Origin: Macrostomum hystrix
Taxonomy: Eukaryota > Platyhelminthes > Macrostomidae
Length of the DNA stretch: 64,000 bases
Reading direction: 5' to 3'
Assembly: GCA_950097015.1 (NCBI GenBank)
Contig: CATNEN010000025.1
Coordinates: 5,136,001-5,200,000, forward strand
Shown piece after piece: positions 23,041 to 33,194 of the stretch. The first letter of the stretch is position 1. The number at the start of each line of letters is the position of its first letter. Below the pieces are notes generated by a model that was given only the letters and a program-made list of their open reading frames with translations, made no database searches and was not told where the DNA came from. Position numbers and translations under genes: made by a program.

Positions 23041-26000
23041 GCATAAAATGTATGCTAAAATGTTATTACTTTACTCCGCAGCTATCGCAGGCGCATACAA
23101 CTGTATGGAAAGCGATAGCACTGGCTCGGCGAAGTACACAGGCAACCTGAGCACCACTGCCTCTGGCCGGAGCTGCATGTCGTGGGCTGATGTGAAGTCT
23201 GAAGTTGAAAGTGGACGACTCCGGCCGTCCAGCTCGTCTGTTATCCACTGGAGCTTGGAAACTATCAAGGGTGAGTTCACAAGCTGTTGGAGTACTCATA
23301 CGATATCCGATTTACGTCAAATGAGAAATCAGAAGAATAAAACTAGCCAAAACTTTCACGCAGATTATCGGGTTATCATACAAACAGCTGACTACGATGT
23401 CAGCAACAGTACAAATTACTGCCGGGCGGCTCACGTGCTTCTCGATGTGATGCACTACAATGGCAGTAGTGCGAATGCTGTCGCTTCAACGTACGTGTCT
23501 ATGATTTTAATTTCGAACTTGTAATGCTTTCAACATGGGGTTAGTGACAGAGTGGTCTAAGGCCTTTGAGACTTGCACCAAGGTCCCTGAGCTCGATTGC
23601 GCGGCGATACCACATTCATTTGGGGGCTTTTGCTGTGCTATTCACACGCCCTCGAAGGCCCTCCGTGTGTCTTGGAGCGAGGAATGGGCGGCATTGCCTC
23701 TCTTTGGATGCTTGATTCACCAAATCGCCGAATGATTTGCGTGTGCTCACATCTTTCATGCAATTTGAATTTGCTCCACCATCCTAGGCGAAGTACTCTG
23801 GTGTACTCCACCGCACCCGGATGCTTCTATTTAAACGAAGTGGACAAAGTGGTCGCCTTTGAGCTGTGCGAGATTGCATCTTGCGGTAAGCAGCTACTTT
23901 TTATTCGTGAAAGCACTTAAGCCTAACTTGCTGCATGGCGTCATCGAACGAGTGTAATTACACTGTTAAAGTGTTTCCATGAGCTCAGATAAACCACAGA
24001 TTTTTGTCCACCTTGTTTAGCACAATGATAGAGTCCGTGGGATAAATGTATAATCTTTCCCACTTATTTCGGCTGCCAGGGTGTAAAGGCTCGAGGCGCA
24101 AATTTATTGACCGAGGCGAAGCCGAGGTCAATGAAATTCGCGCCGAGTGCCTTTGCACCCTAGACAGCCGAAATAAGTGGGAGAGATGGTATGTATCCCC
24201 CACTTGGCTGCCGACTTTCATTGCACTTTAAGTCTTCTGTTTCTTGCTACGCTCTGTCTGTAGTCTATGGTGAAAATCAAAATCCGAGAGGAGGGTAGAC
24301 GCTAAAAAAGACAGCCTTTATGCGAAAAAGACAGAACAGGACAGAATAGCAGACGCTTGTATATGTCTAGCCCTCGATTTGAAAGCTTGACTGAGGCCGA
24401 GGCGGAGGCCATGATTGGCGGCACGGTCCCTCCGAACACCGTAAAGAAATGCGAGTGGATGCTGTCTACTTTCAATGAATGGCACGCGTTTAAGAAGCAA
24501 GAATGGGCGACGAATGGTGGACCATCCATCATGGTTATCAAGGACATGGATGAGTTTGACAAGACGGACCTGAACTTTCTCCTGAAGTTGTTTATCCTGG
24601 AGGTCCGGACAAAACGGAACGAACGGTACTCGGCTGGTACCCTGAAGGACTTCTTCTCAATGCTACAATACCAAATGCGCAACGTGCATCGCAAGGACTG
24701 GTGCCTCTGGACGAATGTCGAGTTTGCCGAGTGCAGAAGAGCGTTGGACGCTGCTATGAAGTCTATCAACTGCTGAGGGCAAGGGCGTCGGGCTCAAGAA
24801 GTCTGACCCGGTGTCAAAGCCCATCGAAGATGACTGCTGGACGGAGGGTGTGTTTGGTTCCGAGCGTTCTCGTTTTGCACTTTCTTTGTTTATTTCCCCA
24901 GACGGTTGTGACTTATGTCTGTGGTAAAAGTTCTGTTTCGCGCGGGGGCGCGGGAAATAAATGATTTATTGCCCTAGGGCAAATCAAGGACTTCTATATA
25001 ATAGCATCTGGACTGGAAACGAGAAATAAATTTCACAATTTTTTTACCACATGAGGCCAATGTTTAGCCGAGCACAGCGGCTCTCCAGAGAAACATATCT
25101 ACTTAAGCCGTCACACATCTCAAGGCGCCTACATTCCAGGCATGCACATTGAATTTGGTGGAAATCCTATGTTGTGGAGAGAAATGGAGTCTACTTTTTT
25201 CGGAGAAGCATTTCCAATTGATTTCAATGGCGTTTCAAATTGGCATTCCATCGGTCCCCAGCTGTTCACCATAGACACTTGTTCCAGAACTGCCACGACT
25301 TATGGCCACGTAGTGGCACTAATTTGAATTGGATCAGATTTCCTAGTTGTTTCATTTCATACTCAACGCAGTTTCCTCAGTTTTCTTTGCCAAGGATTTC
25401 TGCGCCATAAAAGCATATCCTTCACTATGGTGAACAAGTGTTCCGCATTCGGTTGCAAGAGCGGCTTCGCTAATAGTTCAACGCCAGGTACTGTGACATT
25501 TCATTGCTATCCACTCAACAACCCGAGTCTATTGAAAAAATGGAATAAAGCAAATCCGAGGAAGGCGTTTCAGCCCACGAAGTATTCTCGTATCTGCTCG
25601 CTTCATTTCACCACTGAGGACTTCGTCGAAACAACTCGAGATAGCAATAGCACTCGCAGAGAGAAGAAAGGCCAGCTGACCAATCGTTATCTGAGGCAAG
25701 ATGCAGTGCCAACTATCTTTCTTAATGCACCTGCATACCTTTCTTCTGTCCGGCAAGCAGCTCGGAGCACATGCTCTGCGACATCATCTGCGCGTCTGGA
25801 GGCTGAAAACATGCGTCTCAATGATCAAATCGCCGACTTCTTTGCCAAAGATTCAATTCTCAGTTGCTCGCCACGAGAAATTCAAGAATTGCTCGAATCA
25901 GAGGAAACGAGACCAGATGGCTTTCAAACTGCAATTTGCAACGAGTTCCTATGCATCTTCATGCTGGAGGTAAAGCATGTCTGCCAGGTTGCGTGCTCCA

Positions 26001-29000
26001 TCTGCATTGGACCGAATCACAAAGTCTCCGTTGGTCTGAATGGCACAGCACTGTTACAAGACCAGGTGGTAAAATTGGTTGGCACGGATGGAAAAGTTTC
26101 TTCCATCAGTGAAGTTGTGAATTTGATGGCTCGAGTCAAGAACTTGAAAGCAGGTCTTGAACGCGCTGAGCAGCAGATGTTGCCTGATGCTGTTGTTAAG
26201 AAGCATTTCGATCACTTCATAGACATGGCCCACAACAATCTGACAAGTGCTCTAGAGCAAAAGGAAGACAGGTCGGTGACTTTTATTCGAGAGCAGCTGC
26301 AGTTGAGCTGTGAGCCAAAGACATCGAGGAGATACTCTCAACAGCTGATGGTCTTGTGCTACATGATTTATTCAGTAAGTGCTGCAGCTTACGGGCTTCT
26401 ACGTGAGCAAGAGATTCTCTGCCTGCCATCAGAGCGAACTCTGCGATCAGTCACTAGGAGAATTGGAAAGGATGGATTGGATTCTCAGAGTTACCTTCGG
26501 CTGCGAGCGTCCAAGCTGACACAGATGGAGCGAGTTGTGGTGCTGATCATTGATGAGATCTATGTGGCCAATCGAATTGAGTACTGTGGAGGCCATGTGA
26601 GTGGATTGGACAATGATGGAGTGGTTGCTTCAACCTACTGTTGCTTCTTGATAAAGTCAATTGCAGGCAAGTACAAGGACATGGTGTCCATGTTTCCTGT
26701 GGCAAAGCTGACAGCACAGAAGCTCAGTCACTGGTTCCAGGATGTCATGGATTTGCTGCGTAGCCTGCAGTTCTCCGTCATTGCAATATCCGTTGATAAT
26801 GCACCAGTTAACAGAAAGTTCGTCGCCGATTTTCTGTGCGATGGAGACTTGGAGGAGTCAATTACTGACAAGGTCACAGGGCAGCCTATCTTCATTGTGA
26901 TCGATCCCGTGCACAACCTCAAGAACATATACAACAACTTCCAGACACGGAAATCATTTCGCTGCCCAGCATTCCCACCAGTTTTGATAGAAGCCTGCGA
27001 CGCTCACTTTTGTCACATCGGTGAGCTGTTCAATGCTGAAGCCAACAAGCCGGTGAGACTTGCTCACAAGCTCAGCCCTGCTGTGCTGAACCCTAAAAAT
27101 ATCGAGAAGTCGTCAGTGAAGCTGGCAGTGGCAGTATTCTGTGATTCAACTCGAGATGCACTCAAATACTACACTGCACATGAGAATAAGAACTGGAGTG
27201 GCACCGCAAGATTTGTCAGTTTGATTCTGAAGCTCTGGAAAGTTCTCAACGTCAAGACACCATCAAAGGGACTTCGAAAGCGTGACATTGCGCAGGATCC
27301 AGTGCGCTCGTCGCTTGACTGGAAGCTGCAATTTCTTGATGAGTTCAGTTGTTTTCTAAAGGTGAGTCTTAAATTAACTATTATCTTTAATTATTGTTAC
27401 CAGTGGCATGGATAAGTTAAATTATTCATGCACAAACAATTTGCAGTTGTGGCAGTCCTCTGGAGACTATGGCTTGTCAAAAGAGACCTTTTTGGCATGC
27501 CGGATTACCTGCCGATCCATCGCTGCCTGTGCGAGACATCTGCTGGATCACGAAGGATTCTCCTATGTACTTCTTGGCTCACTCTAGTCCGACAGCATTG
27601 AACGCCGATTCGGCTGGCTCCGTCAGATGTCCGGAGCCAACTACTTCATTTCTGCAAGGCAGCTAACTGAAAACAGTCGCAAAATTGCTGCGATCAGTCT
27701 GCTGAAGTTTTCTCAGCTGTCACTGGCCGATATTGACAATGCCATTGAGTCAATCTGCGCCAAGGATCAGTGCGTGAAGGAACTGGCGCGAGAGTTTGCA
27801 AGCAAGATGGAGATGAATATCCAGCCATTGAGCTCTGACTGCACCATCATCTACTATATAAGTGGAGCAGTCGCTAAGAAATTCGTGCAAAGGAAGCGCG
27901 GGTGCGCATCTTGCCGCGAACTTCTGCTTGGCTCTGACGATCTGCCGCCTCTTGAGACTGATGGCGGGATTCAGGCCACGGCCATCGTCTTCTTGGAGGA
28001 GATCAACCGGGGTGGCCTGTCCAAGCCGTCTGATATCGCTTTTGGGCTGGCCAGAAACTGCTGGCAGGTGTTCGAGGAGATCCGGCAGAGCAATGAACTG
28101 CGCAGACGGCTGCTGCATGCTCCCAACCAGATGCAGCTGTTCTGTCACATTGTCGATGAGATGATGGATGACAGCAACTATCTGGAACATTTCATGGGTC
28201 AGACGATGTGCACGGATGGCCATGATGTGAAAGAAGGAATCGTCTGTGCATTTTTCAACTGCATGATGAAAAATCTAGTCAAGGACGTTTCGGTTAGTGG
28301 AGCTGGGGCTCGAAGTAAGCGAAAGTCGGCCAAACTTTCCAGTGCCAGAACAGACAAGTAACTTTTATTTGATGCCAATACGACCTCTGTGAACACTCTT
28401 CTTCAAGTTCTACGTTACCATTGCCTACGTGTTTTGTTTGTTACCGATTGTTTGAAGCACACCTGCATATGCGTTAATCCATTTGAATTTGCGTTGCTGC
28501 TTCAAGGTACTCGTAAACATAAATTAATAATCTGAAGAAAGGAACTAGCCAGTTAACATTACATCTCTGGATTTCCGACATTTGAATTTCCGATCTTGCA
28601 TTTCCCAATTTGACAGATTCCATAGAAAGCAGGGGAAAAACTGGCCTCATGAGGTAATGGGTATTTCTTCGCTTCCAGTCCAGATGCTATTATATAGAAG
28701 TCCTTGGGGCAAATAAACGAAACGCGTTACGACATAGACAATGTTGGCGGGCAAGTGGGGGATACATATTTCTAAGATAGTTAATATAATCTCTCCAGTT
28801 TTTTGAATTGCAAGCACCAAGGCAACAAGAAAAACGGCAATCAAAGTTTCTAGATTTTTTTTCTGACGAATTGGAATAATAAGTCTAAGCTGGCATCACT
28901 CATCTTGATTTAACGTCTAACTACATTGTCAGCGGGGGCCAGGAGCTCGATTCCGCAGCGAGGCCACATTTATTTGGGTCGCAGCCGCTGAGAGAAAGCT

Positions 29001-31548
29001 TGGGGGCTTGTGCAATTTACGTCCATGAGGGCCGATCTCAAAGGCATTGTGCGACTGTACACTGCCTGACGATAGGAAAGATGCAGATGTGCACACCTGT
29101 GTGAGCGTGTGTGCTCAGGAGTCAGCGAACTAGGCAGAATTGCCTCCTCGCTGGCTGCAAGACTATTGTCACCAAATGATGTCCCAGAACCCACGGCCCA
29201 CCTGCAATTATTAGTACAATTACATTGTCAGCGGACGCGAGTCCCAGCATTCCTGGTATCGTCAGGAACACCATTGGCAGCGCTCAGTTGTCCCGACAGT
29301 TCGGAACCAGTTTGGGTGTCGGGCTGGTCGATTGCAGTTTCAACAACAAGCATTGCAATGCCAGCGACTTCATGGAAGTTTTGATTCCTGAGAGCGGCGT
29401 GTGCTACCGGTTCTTCAAGGAGCGATTCATTCAAGATCTGAGCCTCTCGCAACTGAAGGAGGCGGTTCTGGAAGTTCGACTGTTCACCGATTCCACCGAT
29501 TCCATAGGCTCGGGTCCTCAGAAGGAATACAGTTTGTCAAAGGCAATAATAGACGAGATTAGCGACTCAGCTGTTGTGAGCAACGGCGCATATGACGTAA
29601 GTGATATTACGAGTAGAAACTTTTACTAGTTTTCTGAACTTTCATTGTGTAAAGTTAGTGTATTAAAATAACATTTTTGGTTGTCATAACAGAACTACGC
29701 AATGTAATGACATTGATATGCAATAATTGTGCGCTTCAATGTTGTCAGGTGATAATCGTGCCGACCGGAACGTTTCCATGGTTGTCGAAAGCCTACTCAG
29801 TTGTTAAAGCACAGAGGTCGGACTTTAAAGTGCGCCTGGACAAGACAGTTCGATTGTCGAAGCCGCCACCGCAGGATTGCAGCGATGCTCAGTCGCCTGT
29901 CACCTATATGCTTGACTATTGGAAGCCCGGAGGAAGTCTGCCTTCTAATATTACGTGAGTAGTAAAAAATCATCTTTCCTGGGTATTTTTCTATATTGGG
30001 AGCAGGTAGTCCAGTGGTTGGTGAGATATTTAGTTTTCCTTCTTGAGAGAAAAATAATTGGTATCATTGAGAAAAACTTTCTACATTTCAGAACTCAGAT
30101 GGAGCACACTTTCTGGGTTGTTCAATCCGAGACCAACTGGACTAAGAAGATTGAATTGCTAAAAACGTTGATCACTGGCTATAATGCAATCAAGTGAGTT
30201 TTCTTATTTTCTTGCCAGGTCTTTATTTCCATTGTGCGGAGCTAAACAGCAACAAAAAACGCAAACTTCGGAAATTTTAGAAGCCCCAACAACAGGACAA
30301 TTAGGTTTGAGAAGAGCACTCAGGAGGACTGCATCAATGAGTTCATCCTTAAGAAATTCGCCGAGAACTGTCGCTGTTTACCGACATTTCTTCCCATTCC
30401 GGAGGAATTGTTTGCTGCTTATCCCATCTGCTTCAACTCCACGGACACTGAGAACTTATTTGCTAGGGACCAGTGCTACATCAAGCAGGAGAAGCTCATT
30501 CAAAGCTACCGCATACAGGCCCGAAACCAATGTCCGCCGTTATGCGAGACCATTGAGTACTCGGTCACCCAGACTTCATTTCCCTGGCCAAATGTTCGCA
30601 GGCAGGTCTCCAAAGACTTTTTGGCTAATCTAGCAAAGACTTACGGCTATCCGACCAATGTAAAACTGCTGAGAGGTCCTGGCGTCTTTTACTCGGCCTA
30701 CCTTCACTACATGAGCTTGCGCGAAGATGCTACTGACGTATTGAACTTCGACTACCAGTTGCTGGCCCTGCAGGACCAGCTGGTTACGGTTACTGTGTCA
30801 GCCGCTCAAATGTTTGGCCAAGAGATTACAGAGGAAGAGGCCTACCCCGCCAAGAACCTTCTTGCTGACATGGGCGGTGAGTTCCATCTTGCATTGTTGC
30901 AGAATGTAAACAATGCCTAGCTGCGAAACAAAATATTTTCTGACGCAAATACATGTTACGAGCGTATCTAGATTTATCTTTTTAAAATTTAAGTTGGATT
31001 GTAGGCATAAATTGTACATACGAGCGTAAACTAGTTGGACCAGATGCACATTAGCTTAAAAAATTCATGTACAGGTGACTAGTCCGTGGACAAATTTCTA
31101 CCCCAGCCGATGGTGGTACGCAGTTTACGCATAGCTAAACTGAAGAACTAGGGAATTAAATGTCTTGCTGCTTAAATAAAGAAATTGCTGCTGCAAAAAT
31201 GTTTACCTTTAGGCTCCGATTCGAACTTCAGACCTTTCCGTTTGAAGTGCGATGCTCTAGCCACTAGGCTTAATATAATAGTTCTCAGAGCAAGGGCCTC
31301 AACTCTGTCATACTCAACTCTCAGGCATTCTGGGGCTCTGGTGTGGCATCTCTGTCCTTACCGTGTGCGAGCTGGTGGAGCTGTCACTCTTCATCTGCAT
31401 AACAGCGAAGCATCATGCCTCGCGGAGACTGCGCGAGAGTCAAGGCCGCGTCGAAAGCGATGACGGATCGCTTGCAATGTCACCTAGAAGCCAGAAGGTG
31501 CTAACTGTTAAGCCCGCGGCGGGAGTTGAGATGATTGAGGACGCGTAA
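13768..31548 (+). CDS. DEG/ENaC channel with WSC and kringle domains, gene 1 (exon 1 split by a LINE)
   Basis: Predicted sodium-permeable channel of the plasma membrane. Exons: 13768-13959 plus 19803-19843 (one exon split by the LINE), 21107-21402, 21608-21901, 22277-22588, 22844-22966, 23082-23270, 23364-23490, 23788-23885, 29232-29596, 29749-29954, 30092-30193, 30281-30876, 31325-31548. Their sum is 3165 nt, or 1054 codons plus stop. HG motif (TTAHGLGR) near residue 39, TM1 near 54-75, FPDVYIC after TM1, kringle 1 in exons 3+5, WSC in exon 4, kringle 2 in exons 6-8, the channel signature [13 protein letters not shown] in exon 12, and TM2 with GIS ([16 protein letters not shown]) in exon 13. 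Apart from the LINE in TM1 I see no lesion, so the insertion is probably recent or polymorphic. The C-terminal tail ends EMIEDA, unlike genes 2 and 4. Confidence 0.8.
14008..14178 (+). repeat. Two tandem about 95-bp units in the LINE 5' leader
   Basis: The segment from gtacctctagccccggctgg through ggtgtcaccctttgacctta to acagggtatgtgg recurs about 95 bp downstream (from about 14107) with moderate divergence. Tandem 5' leader units are common in promoters of non-LTR elements; a promoter role here is inference. Confidence 0.7.
14410..15957 (+). CDS. LINE ORF1 protein (RNA-binding gag-like, predicted)
   Basis: 515 codons from the first in-frame ATG ([13 protein letters not shown]) to TAG. The N-terminal third is low-complexity Ala/Pro/Gly/Arg with a basic patch (AAKRRRRM). 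A central globular stretch (about residues 165-345) runs from [14 protein letters not shown] through [14 protein letters not shown] and [11 protein letters not shown] to [11 protein letters not shown]; it resembles the DUF4780-like region of some retroelement ORF1 proteins, a comparison from memory. I see no CCHC zinc knuckles. The C terminus is again disordered and acidic ([10 protein letters not shown]). The stop lies 12 nt before the ORF2 start, so translation of ORF2 probably needs reinitiation. Confidence 0.8.
   Translation: MASSPSTAPAEDTMVPEAIHAAAPGLAGPATATNAALPNSRDDRGAKRSTTSGAAKRRRRMLAHGTSAPLTKDQAQARGAEGALPRAGAGAGGLVPPAQAPARGGAHDAPRPGSRAKEGPAPIRTAARPEGEAEAEGPVPTADADPEGGDATGQGPGPQATYAAIARRQPAVIITGRDGKRLSSEQLSDICRNIDAMLWQLQLKGEPLAVGASATRESCFVVWPGDAESGRRLLELLPTQSWAAGLEFLRENEPPKTKRHRIFVPAKSVVTSAEDLRRGLIAMNRELPTAGLIVHRTILRPDGTGFTAILGLSEQWTRRYPDGANICIGLWKTKIFAFEADKTRGQTGPTTVPANEGSSDPKAGTGGRAQSSRQKRPERAIAGSSERRPARVTKRRGLLQRASEVVRTAKMAQLRAEMRGGPPGQAPQPRATGEASEVPSSIEQGPSSAPPTAQGAVSAPVEGDSGPGLGAGGGDWAADAVEFPSPARGLGTEEPMATDIDPEEEDRLLAGSPSK
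15970..19674 (+). CDS. LINE ORF2: endonuclease, reverse transcriptase, RNase H
   Basis: 1234 codons, no interruption. The APE-type endonuclease covers about residues 1-225: LQVNTQHC at the N terminus, QEPW (38-41), AGDVNSHH (137-144) and SDHRF (214-218). The reverse transcriptase covers about 430-800, with the YADD catalytic box at 668-671. RNase H covers about 936-1070: YTDGS (D941), NEM (E979), HSDS (D1005) and GNEMADELA carrying the last Asp. A terminal Cys/His motif [18 protein letters not shown] starts at 1158. It nicks target DNA and copies element RNA by target-primed reverse transcription. All catalytic motifs are present, so this copy looks functional. Confidence 0.93.
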   Translation: MMIPGISCLQVNTQHCVAASVNLMRTTERMMPGLVLVQEPWLSKNKPSNIPAGYDCFCMADSVRPRSLIYAAKALNAWMRPDLSNGDICVIQSAHIVPNKLTLVASAYLAGDAPVVSDTLVALCEFARARNFELLLAGDVNSHHTHWGSSKINDRGEELLAFVSGTPLNFCNVGNTPTFDNGRWAEVLDVTLASPGILPRVLGWEVWETESSLSDHRFIRFNIGTPDKKQKPIWRRNVRNTDWPAFSQKLHEGLRDSDPSMAMETTQDLDGVAALLGGAITEAYEMACPLKAYKGKKSAPWWNPELGVLRRRAKALQRKLKTSHDPDDKEAYTRAIHEFKGRVRRAKADKWRQYCEGLEGSRPTARVVKALTNDRFSKLSSIKKPDGSITERPEETLELMLGHFFPSVPAHFGPDDHSRGGQGLAQSLVTNDRIVRAAKSFNPFKAPGPDGIYPAFLHEAVKNGRFLHLLCRLLRACIVLGYVPARWHEARVVFIPKPAKGDYRSVKSYRPISLTSTCLKLMERLVLWRLLTVELGRAPLSPNQHAFRAGRSTESALHCIVETLEKAVLGSGFALAIFLDIEGAFDNVIFEAFEKALVSRATHPHLVRWVMYMIRNRHVVAHLEGRVLSAPVLKGGPQGGVLTPLLWNLVMDELLKSTRPDPVLKVGYADDVTAICAGPSAETTRDLIQGFINRAVRWADQCGLRLSESKTVAVMFTSRLRWTIEPLTLYGKNIAMEKQVRCLGILLDHRLNWTPHITTKAKRALAILAQVRRAVGTTWGLTPKNLWWIYTAIIRPSVAYAGLIWASAMSIQKNLEALYRVQGRACRMTLGAPPSTPFEGMNAFLNATPIDIFVKGEAAKSTRRLLDAGVSFQNSRAFSKRSLLPHSDLCLKTLGECGGLTILSDGAPATLLRSHRYKVSIFPRNEVKDCWDDPAVHCYTDGSLMNGKSGFGVCVASGGEVLWTHSQHCGKSSSVFQNEMLAISFCAAELRQRQLAGRRIFFHSDSQAALKALSRCTSRSRTTLDCNTQLNGLAQSNKVELMWIPGHAGLTGNEMADELAKAGAASSLMGPGPESPIPASVVNSSINHWMETQHRRRWSSTLNCRQSRAAVPTPSSNLRKALLRLNRRDLRAVTMALSGHGCFTRHRYLQGHVPEETCPFCCSGRENAEHFICHCPAFTRARLKHLGPAPTLAEACSPENIPQLAHFLRDTGRADFFPAYGEEDRAAEPTDGPP
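20101..20860 (-). mobile_element. Solo LTR with 4-bp target duplication, in gene 1 intron 1
   Basis: A 760-bp GC-rich block starting tgttgtactcg and ending gtgcgcaaca (TGTTG...CAACA ends), bounded by catc on both sides (20097-20100 and 20861-20864). It contains a TATA box, cctatatagg (TATATA at 20587-20592), and on the - strand CCAAT-type sequence (gattgg) upstream of it, which favours the - orientation. No gag-pol lies nearby, so it is a recombined solo LTR. A 4-bp duplication fits some Gypsy or BEL/Pao elements; the family is not assigned. Confidence 0.7.
20885..21000 (+). repeat. Dispersed repeat fragment related to 59963-60070
   Basis: Sequence around gcagaaggtgcgcacaacaa and ttgctccgttcaggt is matched by gaagatgcgcagcaaaaag and ttgctccgttcgggt near 59990-60055. 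Unknown family; it lies in intron 1 of gene 1. Confidence 0.5.
21973..22209 (+). mobile_element. SINE-1 family copy in gene 1 intron 3
   Basis: tRNA-like head gtagccgggtggttagggcg (box A) and gggttcgatttccag (box B), body cagttcacccagcattagct and gtgggtgtggcg, end near cagcacatctagcacaat. Same family as 57180 and 61620. Confidence 0.75.
22975..23040. repeat. TATC tetranucleotide microsatellite
   Basis: About 16 copies of tatc/ctat, starting 9 bp after exon 5 of gene 1, in intron 5. Confidence 0.95.
23536..23720 (+). mobile_element. SINE-2 family, degenerate partial copy
   Basis: ggggttagtgacagagtggt to gcaccaaggtccctgagctc and cattcatttggggg match the SINE-2 head; gcggcattgcctc matches the later body, with an internal deletion. 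In intron 7 of gene 1. Confidence 0.6.
24057..24182. repeat. 126-bp fold-back hairpin
   Basis: The arm tcccacttatttcggctg at 24057 pairs with cagccgaaataagtggga ending at 24182. The pairing extends inward through ggtgtaaaggc / gcctttgcacc and gaccgaggcgaagccgaggt at the tip. It sits just outside the left end of the outer transposon at 24190 and may be a small fold-back element or part of that transposon's family. Confidence 0.75.
24363..24960 (+). pseudogene. Decayed Crypton/DUF3504-type recombinase-related ORF fragment
   Basis: Open for 138 codons from ATG 24363 to TGA at 24774-24776. The frame includes [36 protein letters not shown] and [16 protein letters not shown], which resemble the N-terminal helical domain of DUF3504 proteins (tyrosine recombinases of Crypton origin and host ZMYM2/QRICH1 relatives). 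The homology continues past the stop in a shifted frame ([20 protein letters not shown]), and a weak match ([16 protein letters not shown]) reaches about 24955. The fragment thus has at least one frameshift and no catalytic C-terminal recombinase domain. The match is from memory of the family. Confidence 0.6.
24985..28706 (+). mobile_element. P-type DNA transposon, complete, in gene 1 intron 8
   Basis: A 3,722-bp element with perfect 34-bp terminal inverted repeats (24985-25018 beginning caaggacttctatata, and 28673-28706), flanked by the perfect 8-bp target duplication gggcaaat (24977-24984 and 28707-28714). An 8-bp duplication and a THAP-domain transposase are hallmarks of the P superfamily. 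Subterminal inverted sequence continues inward (catgaggcca near 25050, tggcctcatg near 28642). Identical ends and duplication indicate a recent insertion, although the transposase frame has a nonsense codon. Confidence 0.93.
25427..28361 (+). pseudogene. P-element transposase with THAP domain (one in-frame stop)
   Basis: Exon 1 is 25427-27361 (645 codons); a GT-AG intron spans 27362-27446; exon 2 is 27447-28361 in the same phase. The THAP zinc finger covers residues 1-about 100: C5, C10, W39, C57, H60, then AVPTIF. RNase H-like core: LIIDEIYV (D376) and ISVDNAP (D457), with IDPVHNLKN following. The catalytic Glu is expected in [12 protein letters not shown] of exon 2 (codon 697). A single TAG at 27585-27587 (codon 692) truncates the protein just before that Glu; the rest of exon 2 is open to TAA. 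Retaining the intron would give a 662-residue product ending in the intron. It would bind and move P-type elements if intact. Confidence 0.88.
28932..29215 (+). mobile_element. SINE-2 family, 5'-truncated, abutting gene 1 exon 9
   Basis: Begins ccaggagctcgattccgcag (box B region) and runs through gaaagcttgggggcttg and gaattgcctcctcgctggc to cctgcaattatt. Its tail ends about 20 bp before the acceptor of exon 9 (attacattgtcag, ending 29231), so the 3' end of intron 8 is SINE-derived or directly next to it. Confidence 0.75.
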
Positions 31549-31573
31549 GCTGGACGGTGTGCCGAGAGCTCAA

Positions 31574-31579
31574 AATAAA
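31574..31579 (+). terminator. Polyadenylation signal AATAAA of gene 1
   Basis: aataaa 26 bp after the TAA stop of gene 1; a canonical signal in a plausible position. Confidence 0.6.
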
Positions 31580-33194
31580 ATTACGTCCAACTGATACTGA
31601 TAATATTGATTTCAATTTATGCCTGCGTACTCCCACTGCCTTTCTCCGGCTTGCCTTTTAAATTAGCTTTGTATGTGTAAATCATCGTGATATAGGCGAG
31701 GCAGTTAAAAGGATTATCTTGAGCCGTAGAGACCAGAAATGTTATTTTTTAATCCTTCTTTTCGATCGGTTTAACTAAATCAGACATCGTTCGCGTACAT
31801 TCGGAGAGGCGAATGAGAATGATATCTTTCTGATCTTTCAAATCACGTGATTACACATTAAACAAATCACGAAAATTATGAACATTGTTAACGAAAGGAA
31901 ACAACCCGGTAGTTTTAAATGGAATACTTCGACATTTACGAAGTAGTAAATTCTAATACTGTTTTTTTACAAATTTTCCTTTTCCGTTTTAATACGAGTA
32001 CTGAAGTACTGAAGTATTTCTTTCGATGTGCGCTTAAAGCTCTTTTGTCGATTATTTTATTAACTCTTTCTTAAAAAAATAAACGAAGCGAAGCTTTTTA
32101 TACTTTAAAAGACACAAAGAGTTATAAATGCTTTCTCACATAATGAGCTATGCAGAAAAACTGATGTTCTCATGAGCTTAATACTAATAGTAATGAAGTA
32201 GGCAGATACCGAGTATTTTTCAGTTTTTCTCGGGGTTCAGCTTGCCTGAATTCGTCTCTGAGTGTTCAGATGATGACTTTTCTATCAACCAGGAGCTTTC
32301 GACCACGACCTTGACATTCGACTAAATTGGCGGTCTTGTTGCGATTCTAAGTAACTTGCCTCATACGGAATCATTTTGTGTCCACTTCATCGCTTTATGT
32401 TTTACCCACTGTGGTCCCGTTAAAAGTGCTGGTCCCGAAACGTGCTCTGTTATTCTGAATAGAAACTTCGAGGTTAAGAAAACAAAATTAAACAAATTCA
32501 CTACTTTGTTATACGAGGCTCGTACTTATGATACTAAAGTTCACTACTAAAGTAGGGTCATCTAAACCAAACGCAACTATAGCGGTAACCAGAGGGAGTC
32601 TTCCCCGTAGCATAGTACAAGTGCAATTTACTGTGGCGAAGTCACCTTGCAGACCAGCCTGTTGCGTCTATTCATCTGAGCGTACACATTCTTTTTCAGT
32701 CGTTGTGCACACTCTGTGAGTTAAAGGTCGAACCTAATATATGGGCCTAAATTTCAAACCTTCTGTCCTCTGTTACAACACTTCTCAGCAGGTCACAGGG
32801 GTCATTTATAATAATAATAATAACTAATAATAATTGCAGGAGGGCTGCGAGCAATAGCAAGTTAATTGGTGATACTTGATCGGCAGCCAGCGAGGAGGCA
32901 ATTCTGCCCATTTCGCTGACTCCTGAGCACACACGCACACAGACACCGCTCACACAGGTGTGTACATCTGCCCTGACTTCCTCATCGTCAGGCAGTGTAA
33001 ACTCTCACTGTGCCTTGGAGGTTGGCCCTCAAGTGCGTAAATTGCACGACAAGCCCTCAAGCCGTCTCTCCGCGGCTGCGCCCCAAGCTAATGGGGTCTC
33101 GCCCCGGAATCGAGCTCAGGGATAGTCACAAGGGTTACAAATATACGAGACATTCGAGTTTTAGTCAACATGAAAGTGCGCTTACCCCCTGCAG
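31580..33194. other. Intergenic AT-rich DNA with one SINE
   Basis: AT-rich, no gene recognised. The SINE-2 copy at 32805-33128 is the only clear element. Confidence 0.6.
32805..33128 (-). mobile_element. SINE-2 family copy, reverse orientation
   Basis: Reads on the - strand from agctcgattccggggcg through gcttgagggcttgtcgtgca and cacagtgagagtttacactg to cagcgaaatgggcagaattg and a taattattatt-type tail near 32810-32830. Confidence 0.8.

Larger units (their letters stand above)
24190..28768. mobile_element. Outer DNA transposon with 17-bp inverted repeats, interrupted by the P element
   Basis: tatgtatcccccacttg at 24190-24206 is exactly reverse-complemented at 28752-28768. The outermost TA on both sides could be a TA target duplication, leaving 15-bp TIRs tgtatcccccacttg. 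Removing the P element and one 8-bp duplication leaves about 850 bp, which includes the decayed DUF3504-like frame. No intact transposase of its own is seen, so classification is open. Confidence 0.55.

Noticed and set aside
22277-23885. A separate Kremen-like gene overlapping the channel
   Set aside because: Exons 3-8 keep phase with exons 2 and 9 in every copy and lack their own start, signal peptide or stop, so they belong to the channel gene.
27585-27587. Stop-codon reassignment (TAG read as Gln), because gene 3 and the P transposase have in-frame TAG/TAA
   Set aside because: LINE ORF1 and gene 3 end in TAG, gene 1 in TAA, genes 2 and 4 in TGA at homologous ends, and the intact genes lack internal TAG or TAA.
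31195-31270. tRNA-like sequence in intron 12 of gene 1
   Set aside because: Only a short degraded box-B-like stretch in reverse orientation; too little to assign to either SINE family.
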